The notes under the pieces were generated by a model. That model did no database searches and was not told the DNA's origin. It worked only from the letters and a program-made list of their open reading frames with translations. DNA of 64,000 nt. It comes from Oxytricha trifallax (Eukaryota > Ciliophora > Spirotrichea > Sporadotrichida > Oxytrichidae). The stretch covers positions 124,001 to 188,000 of the forward strand of contig ARYC01000184.1 of NCBI GenBank assembly GCA_000711775.1, read 5' to 3'. Below, piece after piece: positions 49,430 to 61,555 of the stretch; positions within the stretch are counted from its first letter, which is position 1, and each line of letters opens with the position of its first letter. The position numbers and the translations under genes are program-made.

Positions 49430-49690
49430 TTTTTATTAAATCTTGTCTAGTCATAACAACTCTCTGCCCTTTCCTTACCCTAACTGAGAACTCTTCCTTA
49501 ACATAAAACCAAGAATCCCATCCTCATTAAAAATATCTTATTTCAACAATTTTAATCTGTTAGTTCTAAATATAATAAATGGATTATATTAAGAACTTGA
49601 TTATTAAAATTGTTTAAATTTGATATTTTTAATGATGAGTGGTTTCGGTTTGATGATGGGTATTGTGATATTGGACTGTTGTGAACAGGA
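49430..49690. mobile_element. Decayed foldback remnant shared with unit 3
   Basis: It contains CCTAACTGAGAACTCTTCCT at the left and a G/T-rich end near 49660-49690 (GATGGGTATTGTG, GTGAACAGGACAAG). The same two ends bound 58270-58995 in unit 3, so the insertion probably predates the unit duplication. Confidence 0.45.
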
Positions 49691-50200
49691 CAAGTTTATA
49701 ATTAATAGTAATACTTTTTACTACTATTTATTTATTTATAAGATATTTAATACTCTTGTTCATGTTTAATAAAATTTGTATAAAATATAATGAATTAATT
49801 GATTTTTTTCTTTCGCTTATTACTAATTAAATTTAAATTAATAAATAAATAAGTAAAACTATATAAAAATTTATTTATTATTAATATTAAAACATATTAA
49901 ATACAATACTCTCTAATTTTTTCACGAAAAATATTTATTTTGATTAATTTTTTTATTTACTATTACAAATCATTTCAATAATGAATCATATTTATGAATA
50001 AATAATAATCTAGTTACTTTTCATGTCCAAAAGAATATATATTTACAAAAAATTGATGAATTGTTTTAAAAAGACTTGAAATTCTTATTTAAATCATAAA
50101 TCATTTTTATTTTTTCTTATTTTTTCCAGATAATTTTAATAAATGTTTTCCTACTTAATGTTTATAATAATTATAACTAAGGAAATTTTGGGAGGATCTA

Positions 50201-50460
50201 ATGGAAACAAATTAATTGGAATATCACCTAGCTTTAGTTTTAGCTGAAAAGTTAAATTAAATTGAGAAATTTGTAGCTGAATCAATTGGTAACTTTGATG
50301 TGTATTTTACAGCCTTTACTATAATTGAAATTAATATAAATTCAGTATCATTTGAAGGTAGAAATTATTATAAGTATTTGCATTTAATTTGTAGAAATTT
50401 ATTTAGATTTAATGAACTATTGATTAATTAATTGAAAATGCTATTGAGAATATATATATT
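50201..50460 (+). CDS. Repeat unit 2, module D
   Basis: ATG at 50201 begins METNQLEYHLALVLAEKLNQ, then FVAESIGNFDVYFTAFTIIE and a helical stretch to about 50460. It aligns with 31145-31310 and 59516-59659. Whether ATG 50201 is a true start or an internal Met is unclear. Function unknown. Confidence 0.55.
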
Positions 50461-50547
50461 ATAATCAATAATTTTTATTAATAAAATTTATTATGGTTTA
50501 TGTTTAAAACCCTTTTAATGTTGTTGAGAACCTCAATAACACATAAT

Positions 50548-50891
50548 TGTTCCAACCAAGAAACAGTCCCACCCTTAAATTACCATGCTAGAAATGAAAT
50601 ATTTTATACTAAAAAATGACACAATATAATTCATCGATGGTGTATTCGGTAAAAAACTCTAAGATCATTATTTATTATTAATTTATTATTTATACCATCC
50701 TGTCGAACCCTTTTTACAATGATTCTATTGGAAAATATATAAAAAATAATATTTCAACTATTTAAATCTCACAAATCTAATTCATTTAACATAATTATAA
50801 ATAATTATAAATAGTTGTTAGATCAATTTTTAACTTTGTATAAAAATAAATATATTGGAGGTGGGGTGTGGAGGGTATCTCTGTTAGAACA
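50548..50891. mobile_element. Foldback-family element between modules D and C (unit 2)
   Basis: Left end TGTTCCAACCAAGAAACAGT, right end GGGTATCTCTGTTAGAACA, related to the TGTTCTAACCGAGAT ends of the element at 57691-58117. The counterpart in unit 3 is 59866-60188 at the same position, so it was present before duplication. Confidence 0.55.
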
Positions 50892-50932
50892 CATTAATGG
50901 TGAAAATAATAAATATTTTGAAAACGTGAATA

Positions 50933-51479
50933 AGCTAAATATGATATTTTTGGTGGAATTATTAAGCAAATTAACTTTCTACATTTCTATTTGATTATAT
51001 TAATTTATTTATATTTTTATGTACTCTACCGGATTCGACCTGCTTTGCGGTAGAGTACCTTAATTATATTAATTAAAAAAATGTTTAATTTTAAATGCTA
51101 TTATTATTATATGTAGCATGCAGTTTAGTTAAAAAGTAATATAAAATAATTTTAAAATAATTTAATGAATAATTATCAATTGTTGATATATCAAGCAACT
51201 TAATTAACATTGAGAGTATTTTTAATATTCTTAATTTTAATAATTCTAATTTTATAAATATTATTTTAATTATATTACTTTTTAATTAAACTGCATGCTA
51301 CATTTAGTAATAGCATTTAAAAAATTAAACATTCTTTAAATTAATATAATTAAGGTGCTCTACGGCAAAACAGATCGAATGCGGTGGAGTACCTAAAAAT
51401 GTAAATAAATTAATATAATCAAATAGAAATGTAGAAAGTTGATTTGCTAATAATTTAACCAAAAATATCATATTTAGCT
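50933..51479. mobile_element. 547 bp foldback element
   Basis: Ends AGCTAAATATGATATTTTTGG and inverse. Arms of roughly 250 bases include GTAGCATGCAGTTTAGTTAA and inverse. Each arm holds a GTACTCTACCG...CGGTAGAGTACC-like hairpin (51020-51059; degenerate at 51355-51393). It is absent from the same place in unit 3. Confidence 0.72.
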
Positions 51480-51635
51480 AAATGCTTATCTTTGATTACA
51501 ATAAATACGACCACTTTATATTTAAAAACTGTGATTTTTTTAATATTTAATGCTATTTATGAATTTATAATATGAATGAAATCGTAATATTTAACTTAGA
51601 TTTAATTTTTCTATAATAAATGGAAAATTTGTTAA

Positions 51636-51930
51636 TTAATAATTGAAGATCTTGAAGAAATGTAATTGAAAATTGCAGACATACCCTTCCATCTGAATGA
51701 AATTAAAGAGTTCCTACATTAAAAATATTAAAGAAAAGATTTAAATTTTTATCATTTAAGTTAACGGCAATATAGTTAAAGGGAAGATTAAATGCAACAA
51801 AGATAAGATATAATTAATCAAGAACATTTTAAAAGGCTCTTCTATTTTTACAATAATTAAGAAAAAGAAATCAAAAATTTCAAGGTAAAAGTATATTTAT
51901 TTAACACTAATGTAAAGTAAATTAATTTAT
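51636..51930 (+). CDS. Repeat unit 2, module C (uninterrupted copy)
   Basis: Open frame IEDLEEMQLKIADIPFHLNE, then EFLHQKYQRKDLNF, QRQDIINQEHFKRLFYFYNN and QEKEIKNFK. In unit 3 the same frame is split by the 3.1 kb palindrome right after the codons matching FYFYNN. Gln-rich, probably helical. This copy serves as the empty site for that insertion. Confidence 0.55.
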
Positions 51931-52084
51931 ATCATTTATAAACTTAATAACAGATAAGAGATTCGATTCAATTATTAATTTTTTTTAATTTTAAAGCGAA
52001 TTTTATGGATTATATTTTAATTTATAACTAAAATTAAAATTACTGTTTATCAAATTGATTATAGTTAGTTAGTTAATTAAGTTA

Positions 52085-52437
52085 TTAGGAATTAATACCA
52101 AGAGGAAATAATACTGTGGGTAATCTTCCTACCGACCTCCCCTCCGGAAGCATCAGGTGTGGTCACCACCAAACTCGACCGTAGTCCACACACCTATCCT
52201 ATCTTCAATGTAGTTACTCCAGATTTCCAAATCGGGTCATTTGTTTGCTGCCATTTTACATCATACCAACTCCGGACGAGTATCCCTTGCTTTTTACAAG
52301 GTACAGACACTACAGAACCCTAGGATATTCAGTGCTTTTTACCAGGTACAAATATCAGCGAACCCTGGGTTTCGATCCACCTATTCTGTCAGAATTGGTC
52401 AGTTGACAAACCGTCTGGACAGTATTTTATCATAACC
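52085..52437. other. GC-richer island with an internal tandem repeat
   Basis: About 350 bases near half G+C. Two diverged tandem copies, about 48 bases apart, share GCTTTTTACAAGGTACAGAC / GCTTTTTACCAGGTACAAAT and GAACCCTAGG / GAACCCTGGG (52288-52368). A B-box-like GGGTTTCGATCC lies at 52368-52379, with no tRNA fold found. A short + frame (52241-52435) is open but unrecognised. Possibly a SINE-like or foreign fragment. Confidence 0.4.
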
Positions 52438-53034
52438 TCAAGTCAATTGAGTTGAAAATTAAAAATTAATTGATTTTAGCCTTTGATTTACTATTTTATG
52501 ATGATTTATCTAATATATGCAATGAATAATCTTTGAGAATTGTATAATTTCTCTTAAAATTTTAAATTCTAAGTTGCTCTTGCTTGATAGTCTAAATTTC
52601 TTTAATAATTTTGACATAGTTTACATTAAACTTTTATAGTGCATTATTTTTTTTTCAATGTCATAAACTGAAACTTATACAACAACTGCTCATGAGGTTC
52701 AAAAATTTCAAAATTTTAAATAATAATTTTATTAAATTTTGTTGAACAATTTTTAAAATTAAAGATAAGTGTGATTTAAGTTAAAAGTTTCAATTTAATT
52801 AATATTTTTTATATTCTTCAATTAAAAATATATGATATATAAAAATATAAAAATTGTTATTGATTTTTGCAATTAAAATACTTATTCTAAAACAATTAAT
52901 TAAAAGTCTAATTTTTAAATAAATTGGATTTAATTCTCAAAATTAAAAAATAAAGGAAAATACATGCTTTTAATAAGTAAAATAGAATCTCAATGATCAC
53001 ACTTTAGAAATGTTTTTAAAAGTTTTAAAAGATA
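52438..53034. other. AT-rich gap inside repeat unit 2
   Basis: No coding or repeat signal that I can support. It lies between the GC-richer island and module A. Confidence 0.4.
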
Positions 53035-53888
53035 AAAAATATAATAGTGAAGACATTAATTTGAAGGGGAATAAAATAATGTTTAAAAGACAGTAAACAC
53101 AATCTTTATTCTTAGAGATAATAGGATTGGGTAAAATTAGGACTATAAACATGATGAAAAATTAACTTAAATTTTATTATTCCATTTAAATTATTTTTTA
53201 ATATTTTAAACATAGAAAATAACTTGGTTTGGAATTTTCTCAGATGCTATTTACAGCCTCTTTAGGGCAGAATTTGTAGAATTTGACATCTTTGAATTTA
53301 TCAGAAAATCCAATTCATGATTAAGGAGCCATCTTAATATATTAATGCATGAACTACACTCCTAATCTTACAGATTTAAACATGAGCTAATGCAATTTAA
53401 CAATTTAGTCTTTCGAACCATTTTTAAAATGTCTTGAACTTCTAACTCATCTTAAAAATACAGATTTAAGCCGTAATGATTTCAGTGAGAGTAGTTATTC
53501 CTAAAATCTTTAGCAATTTTTTAGATTCCTTCAAACAAGCACTTTTTCATTAAATTTGAGTGATTGTAAGCTCAACGAATATTCTTCAAACACCATAAGT
53601 CTTTTTATTGAAGGTAATACTAGAATGAAGCAGTTATCTTAATATTTTCATATAAGATCTTTAATTAATTTATCAAAATTTTTTATAAATAATGAGAAAA
53701 ATTTAGATTAAGAGTTGATACTTCAAAACAATAAAGAACTTGGTGAATCAGGCTTATGGATTATAATTATGAGTATGTTTCAAAACGACGTTTTAAAAGA
53801 ATTGGATTTGAGATAAAGCATTTCAATTGAACTTCTCTAATAATACTAAGGTTTAGACGACAAAAGAATAACAGTTGATAAAATCTGA
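53035..53888 (+). CDS. Repeat unit 2, module A: leucine-rich repeat protein C-terminus
   Basis: The first part (53035-53185) reads EDINLKGNKIMFKRQQTQS and IRTINMMKNQL. After a gap the frame is open from about 53350 to TGA 53886-53888: NLTDLNMSQCNLTIQSFEPF, LKNTDLSRNDFSESS, SLNLSDCKLNEYSSNTISLF and ELGESGLWIIIMSMFQNDV, ending LKELDLRQSI. These are RI-type LRRs of 25-29 residues. The match to unit 1 (33290-34290) is clear. Of the module A copies here this one has the longest clean frame, so it is the best candidate for a working gene. Confidence 0.6.
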
Positions 53889-56359
53889 TTAATAATCATC
53901 TTATTTGTTTTTTAATGAATTAATATTTAAATTCAATATTCAAAGATATTAGGCATATTAAGAGGAAGTCTGCATAGTCAATCAAAAATATGATGATTAA
54001 ATACATAGGTAAAGGACAGTATTATTGATATATCAACTCATTTTCCTTCATAAGGCATATTCTTATTTCTCATGCTTATCTTAAAATCGTTACTCGTTCA
54101 ATGATGTGAACGAGCACCGATCTTGAGATAAGCTCGACAAATAATTGTGAGCTTGGTGAAGTAAAATGATCTGATAATAGCAGCAATATTACTATTCCTT
54201 GGCTATATATTTAATGATCAAATTTTTATTTTACAATAAAATGGCTAAATTTTATGTATTTTCAAACAAAAATATTTCTCTAGATCTACCTATATAGATT
54301 AAATTATTGATTGAAACTTCAAGTGATAAAAAAATAGCCTTATGTAAAAGAAAAGTAATATGGATCAATAAAATGAATAATATTATTTAAATGAAAGTTG
54401 TAGCAATATATATAAATCAAATTATAAGTTTTACATCAATTGTAGATTCTCAAATAATATATTAAACAATCTATTTCCAATTGAAGACAGTTTTAAGAGA
54501 TAGGATTAAAATTATTTTTTAAAAAAATGATATAACCTGCGGAATATTAAATATTTGTGAAAAAATTGGAAAAAAAAAATATAAATATATTATTAATTTA
54601 AATAAATTAATATAAAAGAAATTAATTAAATAAAAAAAAATAACTAAAATCAATAAATATTTACTAAATTAAATAAATGATATCATTAAGAATAATTATT
54701 TAATCCTATTTTTAATTATATAAAATCAAATATTCATAATAAATATTTAGAATTGAAATTTATAGTCTTTTATATAGGTAAAATATATTTAAAATAAAAT
54801 TTTTATATTTGCAATGAAAAACTTAAACCTTTGTTTCAAAATATGCATTTATCATTTAAAGTATTCAATCTCTAGTCGATATATAAAATTGAGATTTTAT
54901 TTTTTTAAAGAAAATGGTTATTGATTTTGAATAATACTTTTGCTATAAATTAGTTCATTTTTATAGGTTTAAAAAAAAACAACTTATTTATTTTTATGGA
55001 TTGTTTTTCTTACACTTTTAATATCTTTTTCTCTGTAATTTTTATGAAAGCTTTTAAATGAATCAGTTAACTATTAATGCTAATTGAATTGTTAAGAATT
55101 TTTTCTTACGAATCTATCTCTTTTTTTATTTGTTCTAGTCGAGAATCACCACACCCCCTCCTCACATTCTCGTCTTTTTTATTATTCGAGACACTTTCTC
55201 TCTATTTTCCTTCTTACCCATTCACCTTCCTTTTAAATACCATTTATTTTATGAAAACTTTTTTTATATGATGAGGCTTTATCAATCATGATAAATTCTT
55301 GCTTATATAATAGAAGTTAATATATTTAATTTAGTATATCTTCTGACTTTATGACACAAGATCTTATAAGAATAGAAATTTTATTTTAATTTTATAATGA
55401 ATTTATTTATAAACACAATATTTTACCCTTTTGATTAAATTTTTATTTAAAAATTAAAATATCATAAATTTACTTTATTTTTTATTATTATAAAATAAAA
55501 AGTTGTAAATTTATAATAATTCTCATAAAAATCTCCTGTAATATAATTATTTATAAAGTATCCATAATATTTGAATTCAATTGTTTTTTAAGAATTTTTA
55601 CGAATGAATATTCAAAAATATATTTTTTGATATAGTCTTTTTTATTTTTATAAAGATGCTCTTTTAAATTTAAATATAAGTTATATTATTATAATATCTT
55701 GAGCATTATAAATTACATAGTTAATTTTTAAAATAAATTCAATAATATAATCAATATTTTTTCATGATTGAGTCAGATTAACAATTTAGAATTAAAAATA
55801 AGAAAGGTTTAAAGATGGTGAAGATGTGGGCATGGGGAGAGGATTGGGAGTTGTGTCTAATTTTAGGGTGGATAAGGTTTCTGACTTAAAACATATATCT
55901 ATTTATATTTTAATTAAAAAATTTGTCTTTTTAATTGAAAAACATAAGTTTTTTCTACGATTTTTCAAATTCATCATCTTGTTTAAATAGGAAAATTTGT
56001 TGTAATTATAATATTGAAAAATTTGTAAGTAATTTTACTAAAGGTAGATAAATTGACATAATAATGTATTATAGATTAAATATGCTCAATATATTATGTT
56101 TTATTAATCTAAAATTATTTATAGTAAATAATTTTTTGTCATTTATAATTAACTTTTATTTATGTCGAGTTTTATGGATTATTTCCTTCTTGACCGTAAT
56201 AGTTAGAAATAAATGTATATATTGTAGATATAGACTTAAACGCTTATTTCAATATAGCAAAGGGATTGTGTTCAAATAAATTGAAACTTAGTATAATAAC
56301 AATCTATATTTCAATTTTTCCTGTATATTTATAATAGTATTAAATATTAGATAGCTAAT
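53889..56359. other. AT-rich spacer between units 2 and 3
   Basis: No supported gene. An inverted pair GAATGA-like / ATCTTGAGATAAGC near 54080-54135 (CTTATCTTAAAATCG and CGATCTTGAGATAAG) can form a hairpin around a GTTCA...TGAAC core. The segment 55980-56350 resembles 40000-40970, the upstream flank of unit 2. Confidence 0.4.
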
Positions 56360-58185
56360 ATGGAAAACTTATCCGACTTCAACGTTGAGTAGGAATCTTA
56401 AATATCGCCTAACTATCAATTAAAATATATAATATGCATATTAATACACTAATTTTATGTCTATTAAAAGAATTTACCCTCTTTTATATTTTTAATATCG
56501 AAATTTAATTTTGCCAAAGAATTCTTAAAAAGCACTTAATTTAAATATTATCATTTTTATTTTTAATGATTTAATTGACTCAGTGAAATGATTATAATTT
56601 ACTTATAACTAGCAAGATACTGAGATGATAGATATAAGAAATTAGCCTAGAACCATGTCAAGAGAGATCAATAAAATTGATAATCCTCCTATGAGAGTTA
56701 TTGAACAAGAGGAATTAAAACAGACTGAAATATTGAGAATTTAATGACAAGATTTTATTATTGATACATCAACATAAAATCATTTGCGTAATCGCTCGAT
56801 TCACTTATTTTAGCAACTCAAAAGTAAACCTGTTGAAATCATCATATTCTAATTTTTACCTAAAATCTAAGCTTAAATTTTAATGAGAAAGTTATCATTT
56901 GCTGGTATAGTCTAGAGCGAAAATCTAGTTAAGTCTTTAAAAGATTAATATAGAGAAAATGATCGTTTACTAACCATCAAAATAATGGATGAAGGGGATT
57001 TAGAAGATTTTCATTAAAGATATTTAATTTCAAATAAAGCTTTAGACATCGATTTTGAAATCATTTTAGGTTGTATTCCTACAAATATTTAATATCTTCT
57101 TACTATTATGGAGATTTCTCAAAGTTCAACTTACAAAATTAGGAAACTCGTGCTAAGATCTATATAATCTTCAATCAGTGATGATCATATTTTTACAAAT
57201 TTCTACAGCGATTATATTATTTAAGGCATTTACAAATTTGAAATTTAAGATTTTGACTAGGAGTTAGACTTTTAGATTTTTGAATTTTTCGTTATTATTT
57301 AATTATAATGGATAATAAATCAAATAGTAAAAGTATTAGTGATAAAATATATAAATGAACAAACTTAAAATAATTGAGAAAAACGTTCATTTGCTAATAA
57401 TATATTAATTTTTTGAAAAATTAAGCTCTATAATTTCATCAATTTATTTTTCATTTAATACTATTATCTTTATATAGTTTAAATTTTATAACTAACTTTA
57501 TGATAATTTTTAAATTTACATAAATTAATGTGAATTAATCTCATAATCATTTTAATCCTTTAAGTAATCATATTGATGCTTCAACAATTAAAACGATAAA
57601 GTATAATTCCTCATTTGATTTAATAAATTAAAGCTGCTTTATAAAATTAATTGAGAGCTCTCATAATCTAAAGTTTTTGTCTTTAACATCTGTTCTAACC
57701 GAGATCCCACCCCCTCCCCAACCTTAACCGAGATACCCCTTCCCCATACCCCCTCCACCCCCAACCTATTTTATAATAATAAAATAATTTAATAATTTAT
57801 AAAATCTTTTATAAATGAGTATTTTATAAATTAATCATTATTATTAATTTAAATATAATTAAGATTATTAAGCTTTAATTATAAATAAAAATAATATTCA
57901 ATCAATAAAATTTTAAAATTCTCATTATAAAAGATTTTATAAATTATTATAATTATTTAATCAATAATTTTCAAAATTCTCATTTATAAAAGATTTTATA
58001 AATTATTAAATTATTTTTTTATTATAAAATAGGTTGGGGGTGGGGAGGGGGGTATGGGGAGGGGTATCTCGGTGTATGGTGGGGAGGGGGGTGGGGAGGG
58101 GTATCTCGGTTAGAACAAACATCAAACAAAAATAAAATAGTAAATCTACGAGATTGTTAGTCATAAAAGATTGGAAAACACAGGA
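56360..58185 (+). pseudogene. Repeat unit 3, alpha module, with one TGA and a foldback insertion
   Basis: ATG at 56360 (MENLSDFNVEQESQISPNYQ). The main block from about 56605 reads DTEMIDIRNQPRTMSREI, then a TGA replaces a glutamine codon of unit 2 (TAA) near 56744, then SKPVEIIIFSFQ-like sequence (LP becomes Q-LP shifted by one codon change), MRKLSFAGIVQSENLVKSL and ALDIDFEIILGCIPTNI. The LRR-like tail at 57570-57690 is cut by a 427-base element (57691-58117) and resumes to ATATGA. It is a pseudogene unless the TGA lies in an IES, which I could not show. Confidence 0.5.
57691..58117. mobile_element. 427 bp foldback element with 6 bp target duplication AACATC
   Basis: It starts TGTTCTAACCGAGATCCCAC and ends GGGGTATCTCGGTTAGAACA, with C-rich and G-rich arms and an AT-rich palindromic interior. 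AACATC flanks both sides (57685-57690, 58118-58123). The empty site is unit 2 at about 42616 (TTTAACATCAAAATAA). Removing the element with one AACATC restores the frame of the alpha module. Confidence 0.82.
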
Positions 58186-58269
58186 GAATATGAAACTTAA
58201 ATTTCTATATGTTATTTTTAGTTTTAAAATTAATAAATTTAAATCACCATTAATAAAAAGTGCTAGTAA

Positions 58270-58995
58270 AAATCTGGCCTAACCGAAACTCTCCTCCCAC
58301 ATACCTTTACTCTAACTGAGGACTCTTCCTTAGCCTAAACCTAGAACTCCTCCTCACCATATAAAATACCTTTTTTCAACATTTATAATCTTCAAGGTCT
58401 TAATATATTTCATTAATGACATCCTCGGTTATTTAAAACTATAATAAAAATCTATTTTATAATGTTCCGAATTGTACTATCATTAGAATATTTTTAATGA
58501 TCCATTTAATTGTATCTCCTTTCTAAAAAAGTTATTGCATAAATTTATTTTAATAATTAAAAATCGCCAAAAATATTAATCAATCGATAAAATACGAAAA
58601 AAAATCTAATAAAATGTTTTACATTTTTTAATTTCATTTTAATTTAAAATAGAAATTTAATATAAGAATTTTTAATAATTAAAAAATGTAAAACATTTTA
58701 TTAGATTTTTTTTCGTATTTTATCGATTGATTAATATTTTTGGCGATTTTTAATTATTAAAATAAATTTATGCAATAACTTTTTTAGAAAGGAGATACAA
58801 TTAAATGGATCATTAAAAATATTCTAATGATAGTACAATTCGGAACATTATAAAATAGATTTTTATTATAGTTTTAAATAACCGAGGATGTCATTAATGA
58901 AATATATTAAGACCTTGAAGATTATAAATGTTGAAAAAAGGTATTTTATATGGTGAGGAGGGGAGGGATGTGGAAGAATTGTGAACGGGCAAACC
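58270..58995. mobile_element. Foldback-family element containing a 613 bp palindrome
   Basis: Left end GGCCTAACCGAAACTCTCC, right end GAGGGATGTGGAAGAATTGTG; related to 49430-49690 in unit 2. The interior 58349-58961 is a near-perfect palindrome (CCTCCTCACCATATAAAATA and inverse) centred at 58655. The unit 2 counterpart is only about 260 bases, so the palindromic part was gained here or lost there. Confidence 0.6.
58349..58961. repeat. 613 bp near-perfect palindrome
   Basis: Arms of about 300 bases match inversely with almost no loop. Centre at 58655 in AATTTCATTTTAATTTAAAA-type sequence. AT-rich, no coding capacity. Confidence 0.8.
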
Positions 58996-59515
58996 CGTTT
59001 ATAATAAATATCGATACTTCTAACTTCTTTTTATTTATATGAAATTTTATACTCCTGCTCTTGTTTAATACTAGTTTATATGAAATTATATAAATTGGCA
59101 AAGATTATTTTCTTTCTTTTTAATTTATTATTAATTTAATATTTAAAATATTAAAATGACTTTGTTAAAATACTTAAAAAATTTTTGAATTGATAATATT
59201 TAAACATTATCTAAAATGTTATGTTCTGTAATTTTTAAATAATTGTTTTTTAATTTCTTATAATTTATATTAACAAATCATATTAATATTGAATAAGTTT
59301 AATTGTATAAATAATAATTTTAGTTACTTTTCTTGTCCAAATTAATTATATTTTTTTTAAATTTTTTAATATTAATAAATTATTAATTAAAAACTTGAAA
59401 TTCTTATTTCCATAATAAAATTATTATAAATATTTTTTAATTTCCTGAAAATTATGAAACAATGTTTTTCCTACATAATATTTATAATAACTAAAGGGAA
59501 TTTTGGGAGGATTTA

Positions 59516-59659
59516 ATGCAAACAAATTAATTGGATTGGCACTTAGCTCTAGTTTTAGCTTAAAAATTAAATCAAATTGAGAAATTTATAGCTGAATCGA
59601 TTGGTAACTTTGATTTGTATTTTACAGCCTTTACAATAATTAAAATTAAAATAAAATGA
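59516..59659 (+). CDS. Repeat unit 3, module D, short
   Basis: ATG at 59516 begins MQTNQLDWHLALVLAQKLNQ and continues FIAESIGNFDLYFTAFTIIK, then TGA at 59657-59659. In unit 2 the frame goes on for about 40 more residues. The TGA is a truncation, or lies beyond an IES boundary. Confidence 0.5.
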
Positions 59660-59865
59660 GTCTCATTTAAAGTTAACAATTATGATTAAAAATATATGGT
59701 CAATTTGGGAAAAACTTATTTAAATTTAATGAATTATTAATTATTTATTTTTAAATGTCATATAAAATATATTAAGTATAATCACTCATTTTTATTAACA
59801 TATTGAATTATGGTTTATTTTTGTAAAACCTATTTAATGCTATAGAATTTTTCAAGATCACATCT

Positions 59866-60188
59866 TTTTTCCCAACCGAGATACTCCTTCCTACTCCTAA
59901 GATATCGTTTAAAAAATGAAATATTTATACTCGAATTTTGAATCTAGTTTTTTGTTGAAATTTTCGGTTATATAATATCAAGATCATTATTAATTATTAA
60001 TTTATTTGATTTGCCATCCTAGTCAAGCCGTTTTTAAATGCTTTTATCCGAAAAAAAATAGTATTTTCAAATATTAAAATTTCTAAATCCAACTTTACTT
60101 TACATAATTCGAAATAGTAGTCAGACCAATTTTAACTTAATTAATATTTTTTAGAGATGGAGTGGGGAGGGGTATCTTTGTTAGAGCA
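59866..60188. mobile_element. Foldback-family element between modules D and C (unit 3)
   Basis: Left CCCAACCGAGATACTCCTTCC, right GGGGAGGGGTATCTTTGTTAG; orthologous position to 50548-50891. AT-rich interior, no coding. Confidence 0.5.
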
Positions 60189-60375
60189 CATTCTTGGGAT
60201 AAATAAGAAATATATTAAACAATAAAGCATATCTATACTTACAAGGCAACCACTTTTAATTAATAACTGTTATGACTTTTATAATTTAATGCTATTTTTA
60301 TAAATTTTTAATATCGAATGAATCAGTAATATTTAATTTAGATTTAATTTATTTGTAAGCAATCAAATATTTTTA

Positions 60376-60596
60376 ATTAATAATTGAAGATCTATAAGAA
60401 TTGTAATTGAAAATTGATGACGTACCTTTTCATCTGAATGAAATTAAGGAATTTTTACGTTTAAAATATAATTCAGAAAATTTAAATTTTGAACATTTGG
60501 ATTACGAGCGTTATAGATAATTGGGACGATACATGCAAAAAAGATAATATATAATTAATCAAAATAATTTTAGACGGCTCTTCTAGTTTTACGGTA
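60376..60596 (+). CDS. Repeat unit 3, module C, first half
   Basis: The frame reads IEDLQELQLKIDDVPFHLNE, EFLRLKYNSENLNFEHL and NQNNFRRLFQFYG, then enters the palindromic element exactly where unit 2 has FYFYNN. The continuation is at 63737. The frame stays intact across the gap if the element and one TA are removed. Confidence 0.55.
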
Positions 60597-61315
60597 TTAT
60601 CAAAATAGATTTAAAATGGGAAATTACAAAAATAAAATTAAAAATAAAATTAAATATGGAATTTTAGTATTTTTTGATTTTTACATTATCGTTTTAACTG
60701 ATATTGATTTGAATTTGATATATTTTAACAGCCAATAATTTGACTCATCGATAGATCAAATTAGATTTATCATATCTTAACTGTAGACCCTTTAAATTTA
60801 ACTTTTAAAATTTTTAACTCCTGATAAATTAATATCTCTCTATACAAAATAGCTATGAAAAAATTTTAAAAGTGTAAGATGTAGAGAAAAATTTAACGAC
60901 AATATTACATTCTTGTTGTATTCACAAAAAATTTTACCCCATCGAGATAAATCGATTTTAAATATTTCTCTGCCCCAAACTTCTTCCTTTCTTATCTCTT
61001 CAACCAAATTACTTGAGGACTTGGTCTAAATAAGTTTTTTGTGCATTTAATCAAGGTCTACATTTTATCTTCTTTGAGTCTTTCATCAGGAAATTCATAC
61101 GCATTTTTATCGTTAAAATACACGAAATCATATGAATTTTTTTTGACTTTCACTAAAATCGAAATATCTCTCTGAGTGATTTTTTCCATGAATTATGAGT
61201 AGGATGGAACATGTAGCTTATGTTTTGATCTACATTATTCCTTCTAGAGTCAAGTCGTGAAAAAAATCGCTGCCTGAGATAATTTCATTTCTTTGCAGGT
61301 ACTCGACCAAATTTT

Positions 61316-61342
61316 GATGTTTGTTACATTGTAACAAACATC
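61316..61342. repeat. 27 bp perfect palindrome in each arm
   Basis: GATGTTTGTTACA followed by its inverse around one central T/A position. The mirror copy is at 62991-63017. The flanking 61343-61410 carries four copies of a GGACACAAATTCC-like motif. Possible protein-binding site. Confidence 0.7.
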
Positions 61343-61354
61343 ACCTCTAGTCAA

Positions 61355-61555
61355 ATGGACACATTTCCAAAATGGACACAAATTCCGGACACAAACTCCG
61401 GACACAATTCCAAAGTAAGAATTCAGATCTCATCACTTATCTATCACTCTGAACGAAGATATACTCCTTTTTCCATTACAGTACAACATTTTGATTATGA
61501 GGGGGTCCGAAAAAGAGGATTTCGAGGTTTTCTCTCTTGGGTGAAGAGATATTGA
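61355..61555 (+). other. Unrecognised ORF in the palindrome arm (mirrored at 62778-62978)
   Basis: 66 codons starting MDTFPKWTQIPDTNSGHNSK, with the same ORF on the minus strand in the other arm. The GGACACAAA repeats dominate its start. There is no known domain, and it stops at TGA. It may be chance; the identity between arms follows from the palindrome and is not evidence of selection. Confidence 0.25.

Noticed and set aside
55077..56279. Short + strand ORFs at 55077-55271 and 56064-56279.
   Set aside because: These are hydrophobic, AT-driven frames with no conservation. The second lies in the upstream flank shared with unit 2, where the frame is not kept.
29180..57300. An F-box domain in the alpha modules (KPVEVIIFSYLP).
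   Set aside because: Only about a dozen residues resemble the start of an F-box; the rest of the domain does not follow the pattern.
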